Source: Molanna angustata (lineage: Eukaryota; Arthropoda; Insecta; Trichoptera; Molannidae). Taken from it: a DNA stretch of 64,000 nucleotides. The notes under the pieces were generated by a model. That model had not been told where the DNA came from and made no database searches. It worked only from the letters and a program-made list of their open reading frames with translations. Where the stretch lies: assembly GCA_963576475.1 (NCBI GenBank), contig OY754981.1:13933216-13997215 (forward strand), read 5' to 3'. This document shows positions 1 to 11,505 of the stretch, piece after piece (the stretch's first letter is position 1; every line of letters starts with the position of its first letter). The position numbers and the translations under genes are program-made.

Positions 1-123
1 TTGTGTTATCAGTCTGGTACTGTGAGACGATTAATATCGTAAGTCTCCAGAATGTGTGTGGTTATTGGGTGCGTGTTAAATTAATATTTGACATAGTACC
101 TGTTAGTTGCCAGAGAAGCAATA

Positions 124-128
<5 letters not shown>
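1..128 (+). repeat. SINE 3' body, 5' cut by window edge
   Basis: This is the body of the tRNA-derived SINE found complete at 17841-18068. It shares the runs GACGATTAATATCGTAAGTC, TATTGGGTGCGTGTTAAA and ATATTTGACATAGTACCTGT with that copy. The tRNA-like head lies outside the window. It ends in AGAAGCAATATTAAA followed by a long TAAA tail. Confidence 0.8.
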
Positions 129-323
<195 letters not shown>

Positions 324-334
324 GGGCCTTTACT

Positions 335-760
335 TCCTCCACCACCACCCGTTCTGCTTATGGGGACTAATAACGGCCCCTTGCAAAACTCTGAAAGAAC
401 ACATAAAGAACATACGAAGAGTCCGGAGAACTCTAAAACCTTGCAGACACTGCACTTAATGTGCCAAAGAGAGCTAATCATGTGGAAACAGCTGGCTCAC
501 TGCTCAGTGATGGTGAAGATAAGAGTGCACCGAATTTAAGACAGAAAGTCTTGAAAGCCTTAAAGTTGCTCTTCGTGGCTACAAGGTCCGCATGTCCAAT
601 GGGTCCATGTCATAGGGGCCTCTGATAACCTCGAAAAGCTCATCGTAATGGGAAGCGTGGACGGTAGAAGATCCAGAGGTAGGATATAAAGACCTTGATT
701 GGTTTTGATTGAGTTTATCTGCATCCTTAGTCGTGAGGCCAAAGAGGAAGAAGACGTCAT
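335..760 (-). pseudogene. R1-like LINE C-terminal remnant, copy 1
   Basis: On the minus strand, two shifted frames give pieces such as YDELFEVIRGP and HADLVATKSNFKAF. These resemble the end of the R1-like fragment at 54724-54947 (VRGPLQVHADLVVSKKNSTA). The frame is broken by shifts and no intact protein exists. A related copy lies at 17050-17350 in the same orientation, sharing among other runs AAGGTCCGCATGTCCAATGG. The R1-like assignment rests on that short protein similarity only. Confidence 0.5.
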
Positions 761-1783
761 AATAAATTAATGATAATGATAGTGAATCCGCTTTTTTCAA
801 GGCTCACTATGTATTGTGTATATAATCTAAATAATTGTATTCGACCAAAAATTTATTTCTCGTTATCTTCAAATCTTCCGCGGGTATAAAATTATCCTTT
901 CCCACAAACCCTACTCCATTATTTAAGATCCGTTTTATAGCTTCATATTTTTTTTCACTTCAGTCAGAATTCTTTTCTGTTAATATTCATACAGGTATTA
1001 TTATCTCCACACCCACCCAATGAACACAGAAAAGCCTTTTATTTAGCCAAAGCAGCCATTCCTAGCAAAGAACCAGACGCCTTCCTACTTCCGTTTCCGG
1101 CTCCACACATTGCTTTTCAACTGGAAGGAAAGGATTCAGTTAGGCGTATATCAGCCTTCATAAAAAAATATTTTTGATTAAATAGTACATTAATTTGAAA
1201 TAAACCATTTTGTGTGTGCATTTTTACGAGGTGTCTCAATATTGTTACATAATAAGGATATTTTCAACACCTTGTATTTGCTTTCAAATAATCTATTATG
1301 ATCGCAGGAAAATGGACGTAATATTTTATTCAAATATTACGAATAAAAATTAAATGGACAAAAAAAGCCAATATTCAGAAGTGAAATAAAAAACATTTGG
1401 TTTTGGTTTAAATATAGACTTAATGATGGCAGAATACAATCTGCTCATGTCCTGTTAAATATCCTAACATAATTCACTGCTCTGTGCCTTCATAACCTGG
1501 GAATCTGTAACATAGCTTGGTGCCATTCATCATTTCCACTATAATTTTATGGGTTCAAATAACAGAGAGATCACGGTATATTCTTGTGATCATTTTTCTT
1601 TTCAGTTTATGTTTAATTATTTCTGTTAATTATTTTGACTTGTCTAGTGAGACAGTAAATTTCCAAATAGGAACAATAGTATGTTTATAATAAGTCTTTA
1701 TACTGTTACTTTTTGTTATTTATTTATTTCATTTAACAAAGGACATCACACAGTACATGCATACAATCAAAAGAAGACAATTA
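761..1783. other. AT-rich interval, nothing recognised
   Basis: No credible reading frame, repeat end or RNA gene was seen. The short open frames at 835-1023 and 1681-1884 lack any recognisable motif and have the base composition of the surrounding DNA. Confidence 0.5.
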
Positions 1784-1816
1784 AAAGAGAGAGCGAGAGA
1801 GAGAGAGAGGGAGAGT
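1784..1816. repeat. (GA)n microsatellite
   Basis: Short run of GAGAGA with a few interruptions, just upstream of the left end of the MITE at 1834. Confidence 0.8.
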
Positions 1817-1833
1817 GTGCATGTGTGAGTATA

Positions 1834-2608
1834 AAGTCTGATTTTTTTAAAAGTGCCAAAGCTCATAGGGTGACCATGGTGTAAAAGAAAAAAAATATTA
1901 TGGGATTTGTTTTTATCATTTCATGATATAAAACGTTTGTAACTTGCACATGCATATCTCTTCAAAACCTTCAAATCTACTCATACCAATACTTACCCCC
2001 AGTACTATGCGGCTTTAATGGGTTTACATTATTAGTTATTTTCTGCAAATGTTAATGGGCATCTCCTGGGAAAGTAATATTTAAACAAAATATTTATTTG
2101 ATACTTTTTATTAGGGATATAATAATAATACATTATAAAGTAATTAATTTTTATAATAATAAACAGTTACATATTATTTTACAAAATAATACATTATATT
2201 TACATAATAGTTCATTGAGGTAAACACACATACATAAATAATATAACTATGTAACTAATACAAATAAATAATGGACACTTATTCTATACTAAGACGGTGA
2301 TAACACATGTTTATAATAATAATTATATATCGATATTAAACTAAAAATAAAATACATAAGTTAGAAATAAAAAATCATCAATGAAAACAATTCCTTATTA
2401 AGAACACATGGTCACCATAAAAAATCAAACGTGCGCACACTTCGAGAGATAGATACGTACTGTCGGGTTTGTTGATGTTTGTTGTTAAGGAAACCAAATG
2501 GTGTAAACCAATCAGCAACCACGATTTTACTAATACATTTACATGCGTAAATACTATGCATTTTTTTTGTTTATGTATAGAATTGGCACTTTAAAAAAAA
2601 TCAGACTT
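1834..2608. mobile_element. mariner-like MITE with 25-bp inverted repeats
   Basis: The ends are inverted repeats: AAGTCTGATTTTTTTAAAAG at the left and its near-complement at the right, continuing into GTGCCA on both sides. The bases immediately outside are TA on both sides (1832-1833 and 2609-2610), the target duplication typical of Tc1/mariner and pogo elements. The interior is AT-rich with no reading frame, so this is a non-autonomous copy. The family is inferred from the TA duplication only. Confidence 0.65.
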
Positions 2609-2999
2609 TACATGAAGACGAATTATATTGATGGATTCATAAGTTGAGAAGAAAAAGGAAATCGGTTACAAATTGTGCTTATTTTTTATGTTTATTGTCT
2701 TTAATATATTCTTGAAGTAAATATTTATTAACTCATTGAAGGTTATGAAATGGAATTTTCAATAATGACATTTTTAATGGACACTATATGGAAGTAACAG
2801 CATGTGAATTCTTACCTCATTTTTACTCAGTCACCTTGGATTTTGTACAGCTATCTACTTATTCGAAATCCAGTTGTTCTTCAACAAATAATTCACCTTA
2901 AAATCAAAATTTCACATAAAATTATTTTCATTAAAAATTCCTGAGCTGTCTGTTATGAGTATGTATAATATAATATATTCATTATAAAATAATTATAAT
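2609..2999. other. AT-rich interval, nothing recognised
   Basis: No coding frame or repeat terminus was recognised in this stretch. Confidence 0.5.
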
Positions 3000-3540
3000 A
3001 ATCAAAAATATATTTAACATTGTATTTTGAACAGGTTTCTTTCATCTAATATTTTTTTAATTGCATATACGTAAACATTGTATTTTTTTCCCTGTCGGGA
3101 GTCAAATGATATTTTTTTCGACAAACTTTATAAGATCCAAAAATCAACAATATATTTATCATTTTTATTTTTAACATCCATCTTTTTAAACTATTTTTTC
3201 TTCTATAATATTCCAACTTCGTCTCTATTGAGATGTTTAAAAGTTGTATAATTGTTACTCCTACTCAATGTTAAAATAATTTTCAAAAATAGTTGAATTT
3301 ATCTTTAGTCAATTGTCATAAATATATCTTAAGTTGTTTTAATTTTTTAAATATATACCTTTAATTTTTTAATTGTTTAATTGTTACTCCTAGTTCAATA
3401 TTAAAATAATTTTCAAAAAATAACTTTATTTCATTTTGTCTGTCTATAAATACTCTGTTAACTTCTTTATTTTACTACTTGAAAATGTACGTTGCACGAA
3501 ACCGGTTGTAGGTGCAAGTCATTAAAAATAACAATGCAAT
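3000..3540 (-). repeat. dispersed repeat E, diverged minus-strand copy
   Basis: The minus strand contains TTTGACTCCCGACAGGG followed by a short poly-A and AATGTTTACG (near 3060-3110), and GAGACGAAGTTGGAATAT (near 3210-3230). The same two blocks occur at 50169-50660 on the plus strand. The copy is rearranged and AT-rich, and its ends are uncertain. Confidence 0.55.
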
Positions 3541-3559
3541 AATTAAATAGTTTGTTTTA

Positions 3560-6518
3560 TCTAAAGTAATAAAGCAATCAAAATGTTAGTGTTTGTGTGT
3601 GTGTATGTGTGTGTGTGTGTGTTTGTCTCACGCCTTCTGAAAAACCAAGAGCATCTAAAAATCTAATTTATGTGCGAACGTGTACCAGTATACCTGATGC
3701 AGTGTCACGCTAAAAATAATGCGATAAAAATGCTGAATTTTAAAAATATTTCAATAATTATTTTTTTCATACAAAATTTTCCAAGTCGTATCTGTCAAAA
3801 AAGTGTACATTTTGCACGCAAATATCTGTTAGTTTAAAAGTTAGAAGTAGGTATTTACACAAAAAAAATATATTTTGAAGTATAACTTAGCGTTTAAGTG
3901 AAAAACATGGTGAATATTTGGTATAATTATAATGTTTAACTTATTTTTAAAGTAAGCCTTTTGTACATAAACGCCGCCATTTTAATATCTTTTCATACAA
4001 TATTTCATTTTCCCACCGAATGAATATGTTCTTGAAAATAATAAACCTTTGAAATAAATGTAATTATGAAATAATAAAATGAAACACAAGACATTACGGC
4101 AAGTTTTAAGACATATATTGTAAAAATGTGTTATTTATTAGTAAAGATATAGGCATAATAAAATTGCATAATTTGTAAATAATATTTGATTTTTCTGACA
4201 ATTTTCATTTTTATGGCATCGAACAAACCAATGTAGGTACCTACATATTCAAAAAATGTATCCGAACCATTCGATATTACTTATGTGTTCGAATCGTTTC
4301 CATGGCTACAGAAAGAATGTGATATTCAAATAAAATTTGTTAGGAATCGAATTTATTTAGAAGTTTGTTGTAGGTAGGTACCTACCTAATACTATTTACT
4401 TACAAATCAACAATAATATACCTATACTGATTTCCTATAGGAAAATTATTTTATTTATTTATTTATCAACCGTTTGTCCGATTATAATGAAACTTTGGTG
4501 AATTGTCGAGCGTATGCCCAGGATGGTTTTTGGATTTAAACTTTTTTCTTATTCTTCTTCTTCTTCGTGTATTTGGTCGTTTTACCTATGAAGGGGGAGT
4601 ATCCTGGGAAAAGAAGGTCCGACTGTCCCTCCATCTCTTCACAGGTCTTCCAGGACGGGTTCTGCATATAAACTTTTTTCTTCTTTTTCTTCAACGTGTA
4701 CTTGGTCATCTTACCTATGAAGATGAACTATCCTGGGAGATGAAGGTCCAATTTTCCTTCCATCTCTTCGCAGGTTTCTGGATTTAAACTTTTTTCTTCT
4801 TCTTCTTCATCGTCTATTTGGTCATTTTACCTTTGAAGGTGGACTAACCTGGGAGAAGAATGTCCAATTTTCCTTCCATCTCTTCGCAGGTATCTGGATT
4901 TAAACTTATTTCTTCTTCTTCTTCGTGTATTTTTGGTCATTTTACCTATGAAGTTGGAGAATCCTGGGAGAAGAAGGTCCAACTGTCCTTCCATCTCTTC
5001 GCAGGTATCTGGGTTTAAACTTTTTTCTTCTTCTTCGTGTATTTAGTCATTTTACCTATTAAGTAGAGCATCCTGGGAAAAAAAGGTTCTTTCATCTCTT
5101 CGCGGTTCTTCCAGGATGGTTTCTGGATTTAAACTTTTCTTAACCGACTGATGGGACGGGATGTAATGAAGGGAAGGGAGGCACTAAAGGGCCTGAAGGG
5201 ACGGGAGGTATAAAACTGCCTGAAGGGACGGAAGGTACTGAAGGGCCTGATGGGAAGGGACGTAATGAGGGATTAAAGGGACGGGAGGTACTGAAGGGCC
5301 TGAAGCGGCGGGTCCTGGAGTCTAATTCTTTTTCTTCTTAATTTTATGTAGACCTTTAGGGCAGTTTTTATACAAACTATTTCCTATTGTCTAAATCATC
5401 TCCATTTCTTTTATGTATACATTTGGGTCATTTTTTTATAAAAATTATTTCCTTTAGTCTAATTATTATTCTTCTTCATTTAAGTACGTAGACTTTTGGG
5501 AGAGTTTTAATACAAACTATTTCCAATAGTCTTATTCATTTTCTTTTATGTAGACCTTTGGGTGAGCTTTTATACAATCTATTTCCAATAGTCTAATTCT
5601 TCTATTAGGTATATGTATTTTTACTTATTTTATGTAGACCATTGGAATAGTTTTTTATACAAACTATTTCTTATAGTCTTATACTTATTTTTCTCTTTTT
5701 TATTTAGTCTTTTGGGTTAGTTTTAAGTCTAATAGTCTATTGTGCAGAAATATTATTAACGATATGCACACTTGATGAAAATACATATGAAATGAATGGG
5801 ATATGGGATGTGACGATATAACCTGCACTAGAATCTTTTCAATACTTTTGTTTAATTAAATTTAAACCATTTATATCATCCTATTTTGAATAATTTTCAA
5901 CACCTAATATTTAAAGAATGGGGGTTGTGGCCATTACTGAACTCTTCACAACATTTATATTCAAATTAAAAACTATTTACTATAGTTCAAGTCTTCTTCT
6001 TCTTCGTTAATGAAGACTTTCAGTCAAATTGAGCAAAAATATAATGCACACTTGATGAAAAAATATAAAAACGAATGGGATGTGACCAATACTAGATCTT
6101 TTCAGTACCTTCGTTTGTTTAATCAAATTTTAACCACATCCCAACATCGAAAATTACTAAATTTTCAATAGGTACACATTACAATTTGTTTTCGATGATA
6201 ATATTTAAAAATGGGGGTTGTGGCCAAACCAATCTCTTTACAACGTTGAAAAACAGTCATATTTAAAACCATTACGCATAGTCCATGCGAGCAGAAATTG
6301 TATAAATATTATACTTCATTCACACTTTATAGCAATATATAAAAAAGAATGGGTTGTGGCCATCACTTGAACATTTTACAATACTTAAACTCAATCAAAT
6401 TTCAAACCACTTTTTATAGTCTGATATTGCAAAATAATTGGGTGACAATATTATAAAAACGATTGCTTTTTCTTTCACAATTTTACATTCTTGGCCAACG
6501 GCGGGACATAAAAGCTAG
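3560..6518 (+). mobile_element. Helitron-like element A, copy 1
   Basis: The copy begins TCTAAAGTAATAAAGCAATC and ends GGGACATAAAAGCTAG. It is inserted between A (3559) and T (6519). A TC start, CTAG end and A/T target with no duplication are the hallmarks of Helitrons. The copy at 20478-22738 has the same ends in a different flank, which fixes both boundaries. No Rep/helicase frame is present, so it is non-autonomous. Inside are a (GT)n tract near 3595-3625, several repeats of a block containing TATGTAGACCTTTGGG, and repeats of GGGTTGTGGCCA. It is longer than copy 2 mainly because of the segment at 4448-5325. Confidence 0.7.
4448..5325 (+). mobile_element. nested Helitron H5-type fragment with minisatellite
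   Basis: This block is absent from element A copy 2. It is the inverted counterpart of 20040-20300 (CCGATTATAATGAAACTTTGG here, matching on the other strand there). It contains about five imperfect repeats of a unit with TTCTTCTTCTTCGTGTATTT and TTACCTATGAAG. It ends with GAAGGGACGGGAGGTACTGA units, the complement of the 18-20 bp minisatellite at 19345-20062. It is truncated at both ends. Confidence 0.6.
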
Positions 6519-6639
6519 TTTTAAATATTTTTTAGATAGAAATATTTAATTTAACTACTACTTTATATGAATTACGAAATCGCTCATTTTTATCAAAATA
6601 TCAAATGAATGAAGCTGAATTGTCATCGGAAATACACAA

Positions 6640-6750
6640 ATTCCAGGCAACAAATTGGAAAGCCGAGGCGGGAGACAAGAGAGATTGGAGGCCAAGGCTC
6701 GATATGAGCCGTAGAGCCATCGAAAAAGAAGAAGAAGAATACATAAATAA
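6640..6750 (+). pseudogene. possible LINE 3' end fragment
   Basis: One frame reads NWKAEAGDKRDWRPR and runs into (GAA)n. This resembles the W..A.DR..WR ending of RTE-type LINE proteins followed by a simple tail. The fragment is too short to place with certainty. Confidence 0.3.
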
Positions 6751-7383
6751 AATTAGGTAATTGAAAGGATACTCACACACATATACACATCCTTACACTC
6801 ATATGTACACACATACATACACTCATGCATAAATGTTCATTGAAAATATCACGAATTGATGAATTTTACTGGTATTTTTAAAATTTTATTATTGGGTTAC
6901 ATGAATTTGATTTAACTTAATTTGAGCACGAAAATGTTGGCACATAAGGGAACCACAAGTTTTGAAAGTGTAGTCGACATGATTTATGTTTACGTAGGTT
7001 GTCAGGATGGACGCTAGGAGCGCTGGTATCGTTTCCACCCCGCTGTTTATGAAATGAGACGGTAGGTGTCGCCACAAGGCGGTGGTATATTCACGGTGAC
7101 AAGATAAGAAGAAGAATATATTTTCTAGCATAACTTATTGCAAAAACTCCAGAGATTACGTCGAAAGAAATTTATATAAATACACCACTTCACTATAAGC
7201 ACGATGATATTTTGAATTATAATATTATACAAAACACGACATTTAGATATTCACCGATCGCGCGAAAATTCACATTGCAAAAATGTATCAACGTAAAGTG
7301 TGTTATTTTATGACGAAATCGGACATCTTGAAAAGACGAATGCTCCCATAAAAAGCATTCGCTAAATGTAGATATATATGTAT
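6751..7383. other. intergenic, CA-rich patch, nothing recognised
   Basis: A CACACATA-rich patch lies near 6770-6830. The rest shows no recognisable frame. The 80-residue minus frame at 6889-7131 has no known motif. Confidence 0.45.
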
Positions 7384-8449
7384 CAGGATTACATGAAAAT
7401 TCTTCGAAACACAATTGTTCGAATGCGCAATTGTACGAATAACAATTTTTCGAAAATCAGTTATCAGAATGACAATTGTCCGAAAGCAAATTTTCTAACT
7501 AACATTTGTTGGAAAATTGGAAAACCCAAAGAGTATATAATACCTTTGGGAAAACCAATTGACCGAATTTAATATATTTTTGTGTCATTATGTTGCCTCA
7601 TTTGACATATTTGTTGCCAGTAAAATATATTCGATGAAGACTATTATTACTTGTTGTATTATTGTTGGGTACGTATGTATGCACATTTTATATCGCGGGA
7701 TAGCCTAATTTGTACACCAGTTTTTGATTTTGACACATCATTTACAGACAGTTTATCTAGTATTCGTACCAATTTAATTATTTTATTTTAATATTATAGT
7801 TACTTTTTTTAATATATAATGCAACTGGCTCACGCCAGTCGCAATTATAACTACAAACAAACCTAACCAACCTATTTTTACCAAAGTTTTGTAGGTTTAG
7901 GTTTGAAAAAACGGTGTACATCCTCAGATATCTGACAGCGCGGTGCGTTGCCATGTTGTTTATTCCATAGATTTTTATTATACATAATATACTATGTACC
8001 TAGATGTAGTACTCCGTGCAAAAAGTGAGTCATGGAATATCGCGCGTTTGACGTTTTGGTTATTAACATATTTCAGTTTTCCTTACATTTCAACACATCC
8101 TAAATAACTTTTCTCTAAATCTAAATAAACAAAGTGTTTTTTACGACAAATAAATCCGAAAACAATTACGTAAAAACTGAAACGTCAAAAATCCCCCGGA
8201 AAAATGCTTCACTTCGATTCATACAAAATTTGCTAACTATATTATAATGAAAATCTTTGGTTTATTCCTTTCACAATATTACCAACATGACGTCATAAAA
8301 ATTCGAACAATTGTAAATTCTGATAATTGTGTGTTCGGAAAATTGTTTTTCGAAAAAATGTGATTCGAATAATTGCCATTCGTAAAATTGATTTTCGTAA
8401 AATTGAGCATTCGAATTATTGTTTTTCGAATAATTTTCCTGTCACCATG
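7384..8449. mobile_element. DNA element with TIRs and subterminal TTCGAA repeats
   Basis: The left end (7384-7470) and the complement of the right end (8300-8449) align through shared blocks GAAAATT, TTCGAAA, TTCGAATGC and CAATTTT, giving imperfect terminal inverted repeats of more than 70 bp. Each arm contains four to six spaced copies of a short motif around TTCGAA or ACGAA. TAT flanks both ends, a possible 3-bp target duplication. The interior has no coding frame. This is a non-autonomous DNA transposon whose superfamily I cannot name. Confidence 0.7.
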
Positions 8450-8674
8450 TATCAGAACCCGATGAAAACTAAAGTCTGAAAATATTCTTACCATAATTGA
8501 TTTTTATGTTTCCTTTTATTTTAACACCTCATACTTAATGTACCTCTATGACATAATAAACTCCAATATTGACTGTATAGACTTTTTGAAAATTATCAAC
8601 TTCAACATATCAAACAGACGAACAAGACACATATCAATTTTTATTTGAATTTAAGAAATGTATTTCAAATGCTT

Positions 8675-8746
8675 GATCATCATGGCGCCATAGGATTTGG
8701 AGAGCCTATCCTACCTAAAGTAGGACAAGGTCTAGAAAAAGTAGAA
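8675..8746 (+). mobile_element. 72-bp LINE tail with 15-bp target duplication
   Basis: GTATTTCAAATGCTT occurs immediately before (8660-8674) and immediately after (8747-8761) this 72-bp insert. The insert ends in an A-rich tail (GAAAAAGTAGAA). A perfect 15-bp target duplication with an A-rich 3' end shows a severely 5'-truncated retroposon. The family is unknown, probably RTE-like. Confidence 0.8.
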
Positions 8747-8761
8747 GTATTTCAAATGCTT

Positions 8762-9235
8762 TATTTAATAAGCTCATAATTAAGTCTAGATTTTTTCATG
8801 ACCAGATATAAATACAAATTTACGATGGATGTGGTTTCATATTGGCTCCTATCCGAAATTTCAATAATATTTAAGTGCCTACTTAGCTAGTAAAATAACA
8901 TGGTTTTTGAGTGAGTGAGTGGCTACATTTTATTTGTAGGTACTTATAAAGAAAGCCATTAGTTCATTTCGTGTTTTTTTTATTTCTGGTTCATTTTTTA
9001 TGTTCTCGTTCATTAATTTTCATCATAAATTCGGTCCACTTATGGAGTCATTCACCCGCATTGTGCGTTAGTACATTAATTAAAAGTTGGAATTTCATGA
9101 GAAAATACTAATGTATGTATTGAACATTCAACGGCATACTCAAAAAAAAAGCGTTGGCATTTGTTTTTTTTATTATAATTCCTACTTCGTAATACTACTT
9201 TGTTAGCTAATCACGTGCTAAATTTCATATCAACA
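8762..9235. other. AT-rich interval, nothing recognised
   Basis: No reading frame or repeat end was recognised. Confidence 0.5.
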
Positions 9236-10274
9236 AGTTGCATGTAACACATGAGATCCAACTGTCGATAGTGATAGTATGTACAGTTGAAGAATAAGTA
9301 CCAAACTATAAACCCATAAATACAAATTATTTAATATTTTAAGATATTTGGTTTTCTATACAACACATGTACCTAGGTATGTATGTCAAGAAAGGATAGT
9401 ATGGAGGTCAGTCCTTTGATCTTACCCAGAATATGAAAACAGCATGATGGTATGTATGTATGTTTGGAGATTAGTATCAAACTATTAAGTCTTCTTAGAT
9501 TATTTTCTTTAGCTATTGCCATACAAATTGTATGAAGCAATGTCGTCACTAAATTCAATTTTTATAAAAATTGTTAAAAAAAAATTGAGATGTGCTAATA
9601 CAATGTTAATATTTTTTATAGAAAATTAAATGATCTAGTTGGGGTGTTTCGGATTTTTTCGATATTTTTTAAATAAAATGGAAGTATAGGCAGTTAAACT
9701 CATAAATTTATAATAAAAAAAATTTTTTCTTAATAAAAAACGTTTGAGAAACCCTGGAATTTATAAAAAAAAACTCATTTGATATTTTGTATTTGTCTAT
9801 GTTTATACCAATTTTCAGCGTTCTAGCTTTTATGGTTTCTGAGATATATGGAAAAATGAACCAAAATTTCAAAAGTTGATAACCCCTGATGGAAACAAAA
9901 ATTTACACTTCTGAGTATAAAAGTTTTGTAGGCTTATAACTGTTTATATATTCTGAAAATTTGGGCTCTGTAAATTGAGCGGATCAAAAGTTATAGGGGG
10001 GGGGGGCACACACAGACACACACACACACAAACACATACACACACACTTACACACAAAACTCACATAAATGTTCAACTCACAAAAAATGTTCAACTTCAA
10101 ATTCTGAGTAAATCCATGTATGGGAACATATATGCTGCGAGGCCTCTAGTTGGTGTTATTAGCATGCAAAAAGTCCACTACACCATACAAAATTTTCCTT
10201 CGTACACGCATCTTGGCTTAATAATGTCGATTCATTAAGAGAATTGAATTCTCATGATCGAATCGACAGTTGGA
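9236..10274 (+). repeat. ~1-kb repeat T, copy 1
   Basis: It starts AGTTGCATGTAACACATGAG and then TCCAACTGTCGAT, and ends ATCGACAGTTGGA, so its terminal blocks form an inverted repeat. Copies at 11506-12557 (minus) and 48843-49822 (plus) share both ends and the interior, and flanks diverge beyond them. The interior includes a homopolymeric G run next to a (CA)n tract (9998-10060). No coding frame is present. The inverted ends suggest a DNA transposon or MITE, but no target duplication is clear. Confidence 0.7.
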
Positions 10275-10905
10275 AAACACAAGTTTTTCACTTATGTGAA
10301 CTAACGTCAAATTTTATATTTATTTATGTCAAAGAAAAGTTAGGACGAAATCATTAAAAAAAGTCGATTTAAGGAGAAAAAAAAAAGCAAGGCGGGTAAC
10401 AAGCCATAGCCGTTCCCTACAACCAAAAGGTAGAGCAGTAAAACACCAGTGAATGATGAACATTGCTGTTTATTATTTTGAAGAAGACAAAAGACACAAA
10501 AAATTACATTTAGCAGAGATACACAGCAAATCAAAAATTCTGAAGCACAACAACAGTCCAAAACACCACTGCATGTCCATCATGCAGGCCAAGGACGTCG
10601 CAGGCGACGCAGGGAGTCGGGTGATGATGATGGCTTGTACCACACACCTGAGACAGCGGTGACGGCCCAGGCAAGACGGCGAAATGTCGGTGGCAGCCAG
10701 GCTAGAGGCGGCGGTGTCAGCGGGCGGCGTCGGCGGCAGGCGTTTAGCGGGCAGGCCACGGGTTCGCAGGTCTTGTGCCTCTGGGGCACAAGACCTGCGA
10801 ACCTGGGGTCCGACGTTCGATGATGGGCTTGGGACTGGACCTACGTCTCAGTCCCAAGCGTCAACCTGGTGTGGATGATGGCGGCGGCGGATTATTATTA
10901 TTATT
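10275..10905. other. GC-rich patch in AT-rich DNA, function unknown
   Basis: About 10560-10885 is markedly richer in G+C than its surroundings, with GGCGGCG-type runs. Short frames on both strands are of the kind expected from GC-rich DNA and show no known domain. A perfect hairpin lies inside (10761-10803). It may be an unrecognised element or a captured fragment. Confidence 0.4.
10761..10803. repeat. perfect 19-bp inverted repeat (hairpin)
   Basis: The left arm GGTTCGCAGGTCTTGTGCC (10761-10779) is exactly complementary to 10785-10803, with a 5-nt loop TCTGG. The stem is GC-rich and would be very stable as DNA cruciform or RNA hairpin. There is no T run after it, and this is a eukaryotic context, so it is not called a terminator. 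Confidence 0.9.
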
Positions 10906-10980
10906 TGACTCCCAACAGGGAAAAAAACAATGTTTGCGTAAAAGCAATAAAAAAATAAATTCGAAATAAATATTAATTTA
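10906..10980 (+). repeat. repeat E fragment
   Basis: TTTGACTCCCAACAGGG, a short poly-A and CAATGTTTGCG match the distal block of repeat E at 50566-50610. Confidence 0.6.
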
Positions 10981-11505
10981 AAAAATTATGTAGGTATTCA
11001 GTGATGTGTGTTGTTAAATATGATTTCTGCTTTGTGTTTTCATTTTGCAACAAAGCACTAAATCCCATGTATCCAAGGAGATATTGTAATTTGTCCCTCT
11101 CTACGGAATCCCGCCACTAAAAATAAAACCCAAAGGCCACTCACAAGAGCTTTTGACCCCCGAGTCAAGTTAATATGTCAAGTTTGATTACGCGTGCCCA
11201 TACATTGGGAGTGGGGGCCCTTGGTCAACATACTATTACCTAATCCTTTCCCAAAATCGGACGAGTTTTGGGGGAAGGAAAATTGTGTTAAGACGGAATT
11301 ATTTCCTCTTTGGAAGTTTCCCATTGAATCCATGAGACATTTCCCATTACATACAAAACTACTCCCCGCTGGTATGTTAGCCGCTCGATATACGGAGGCT
11401 TGAGCAATTCTTGAAAATTGGTTCGGGCAAGTGGCAGACAAAGATACAATTATGTTGAAATATTTATTTTCCGACTTTATCAGAAAATAAACCATGGATT
11501 TATTA
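10981..11505. other. intergenic, nothing recognised
   Basis: Open frames of 69 and 110 codons overlap on opposite strands at 11178-11510. Neither contains a motif I recognise, and no element ends were found. Confidence 0.4.
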
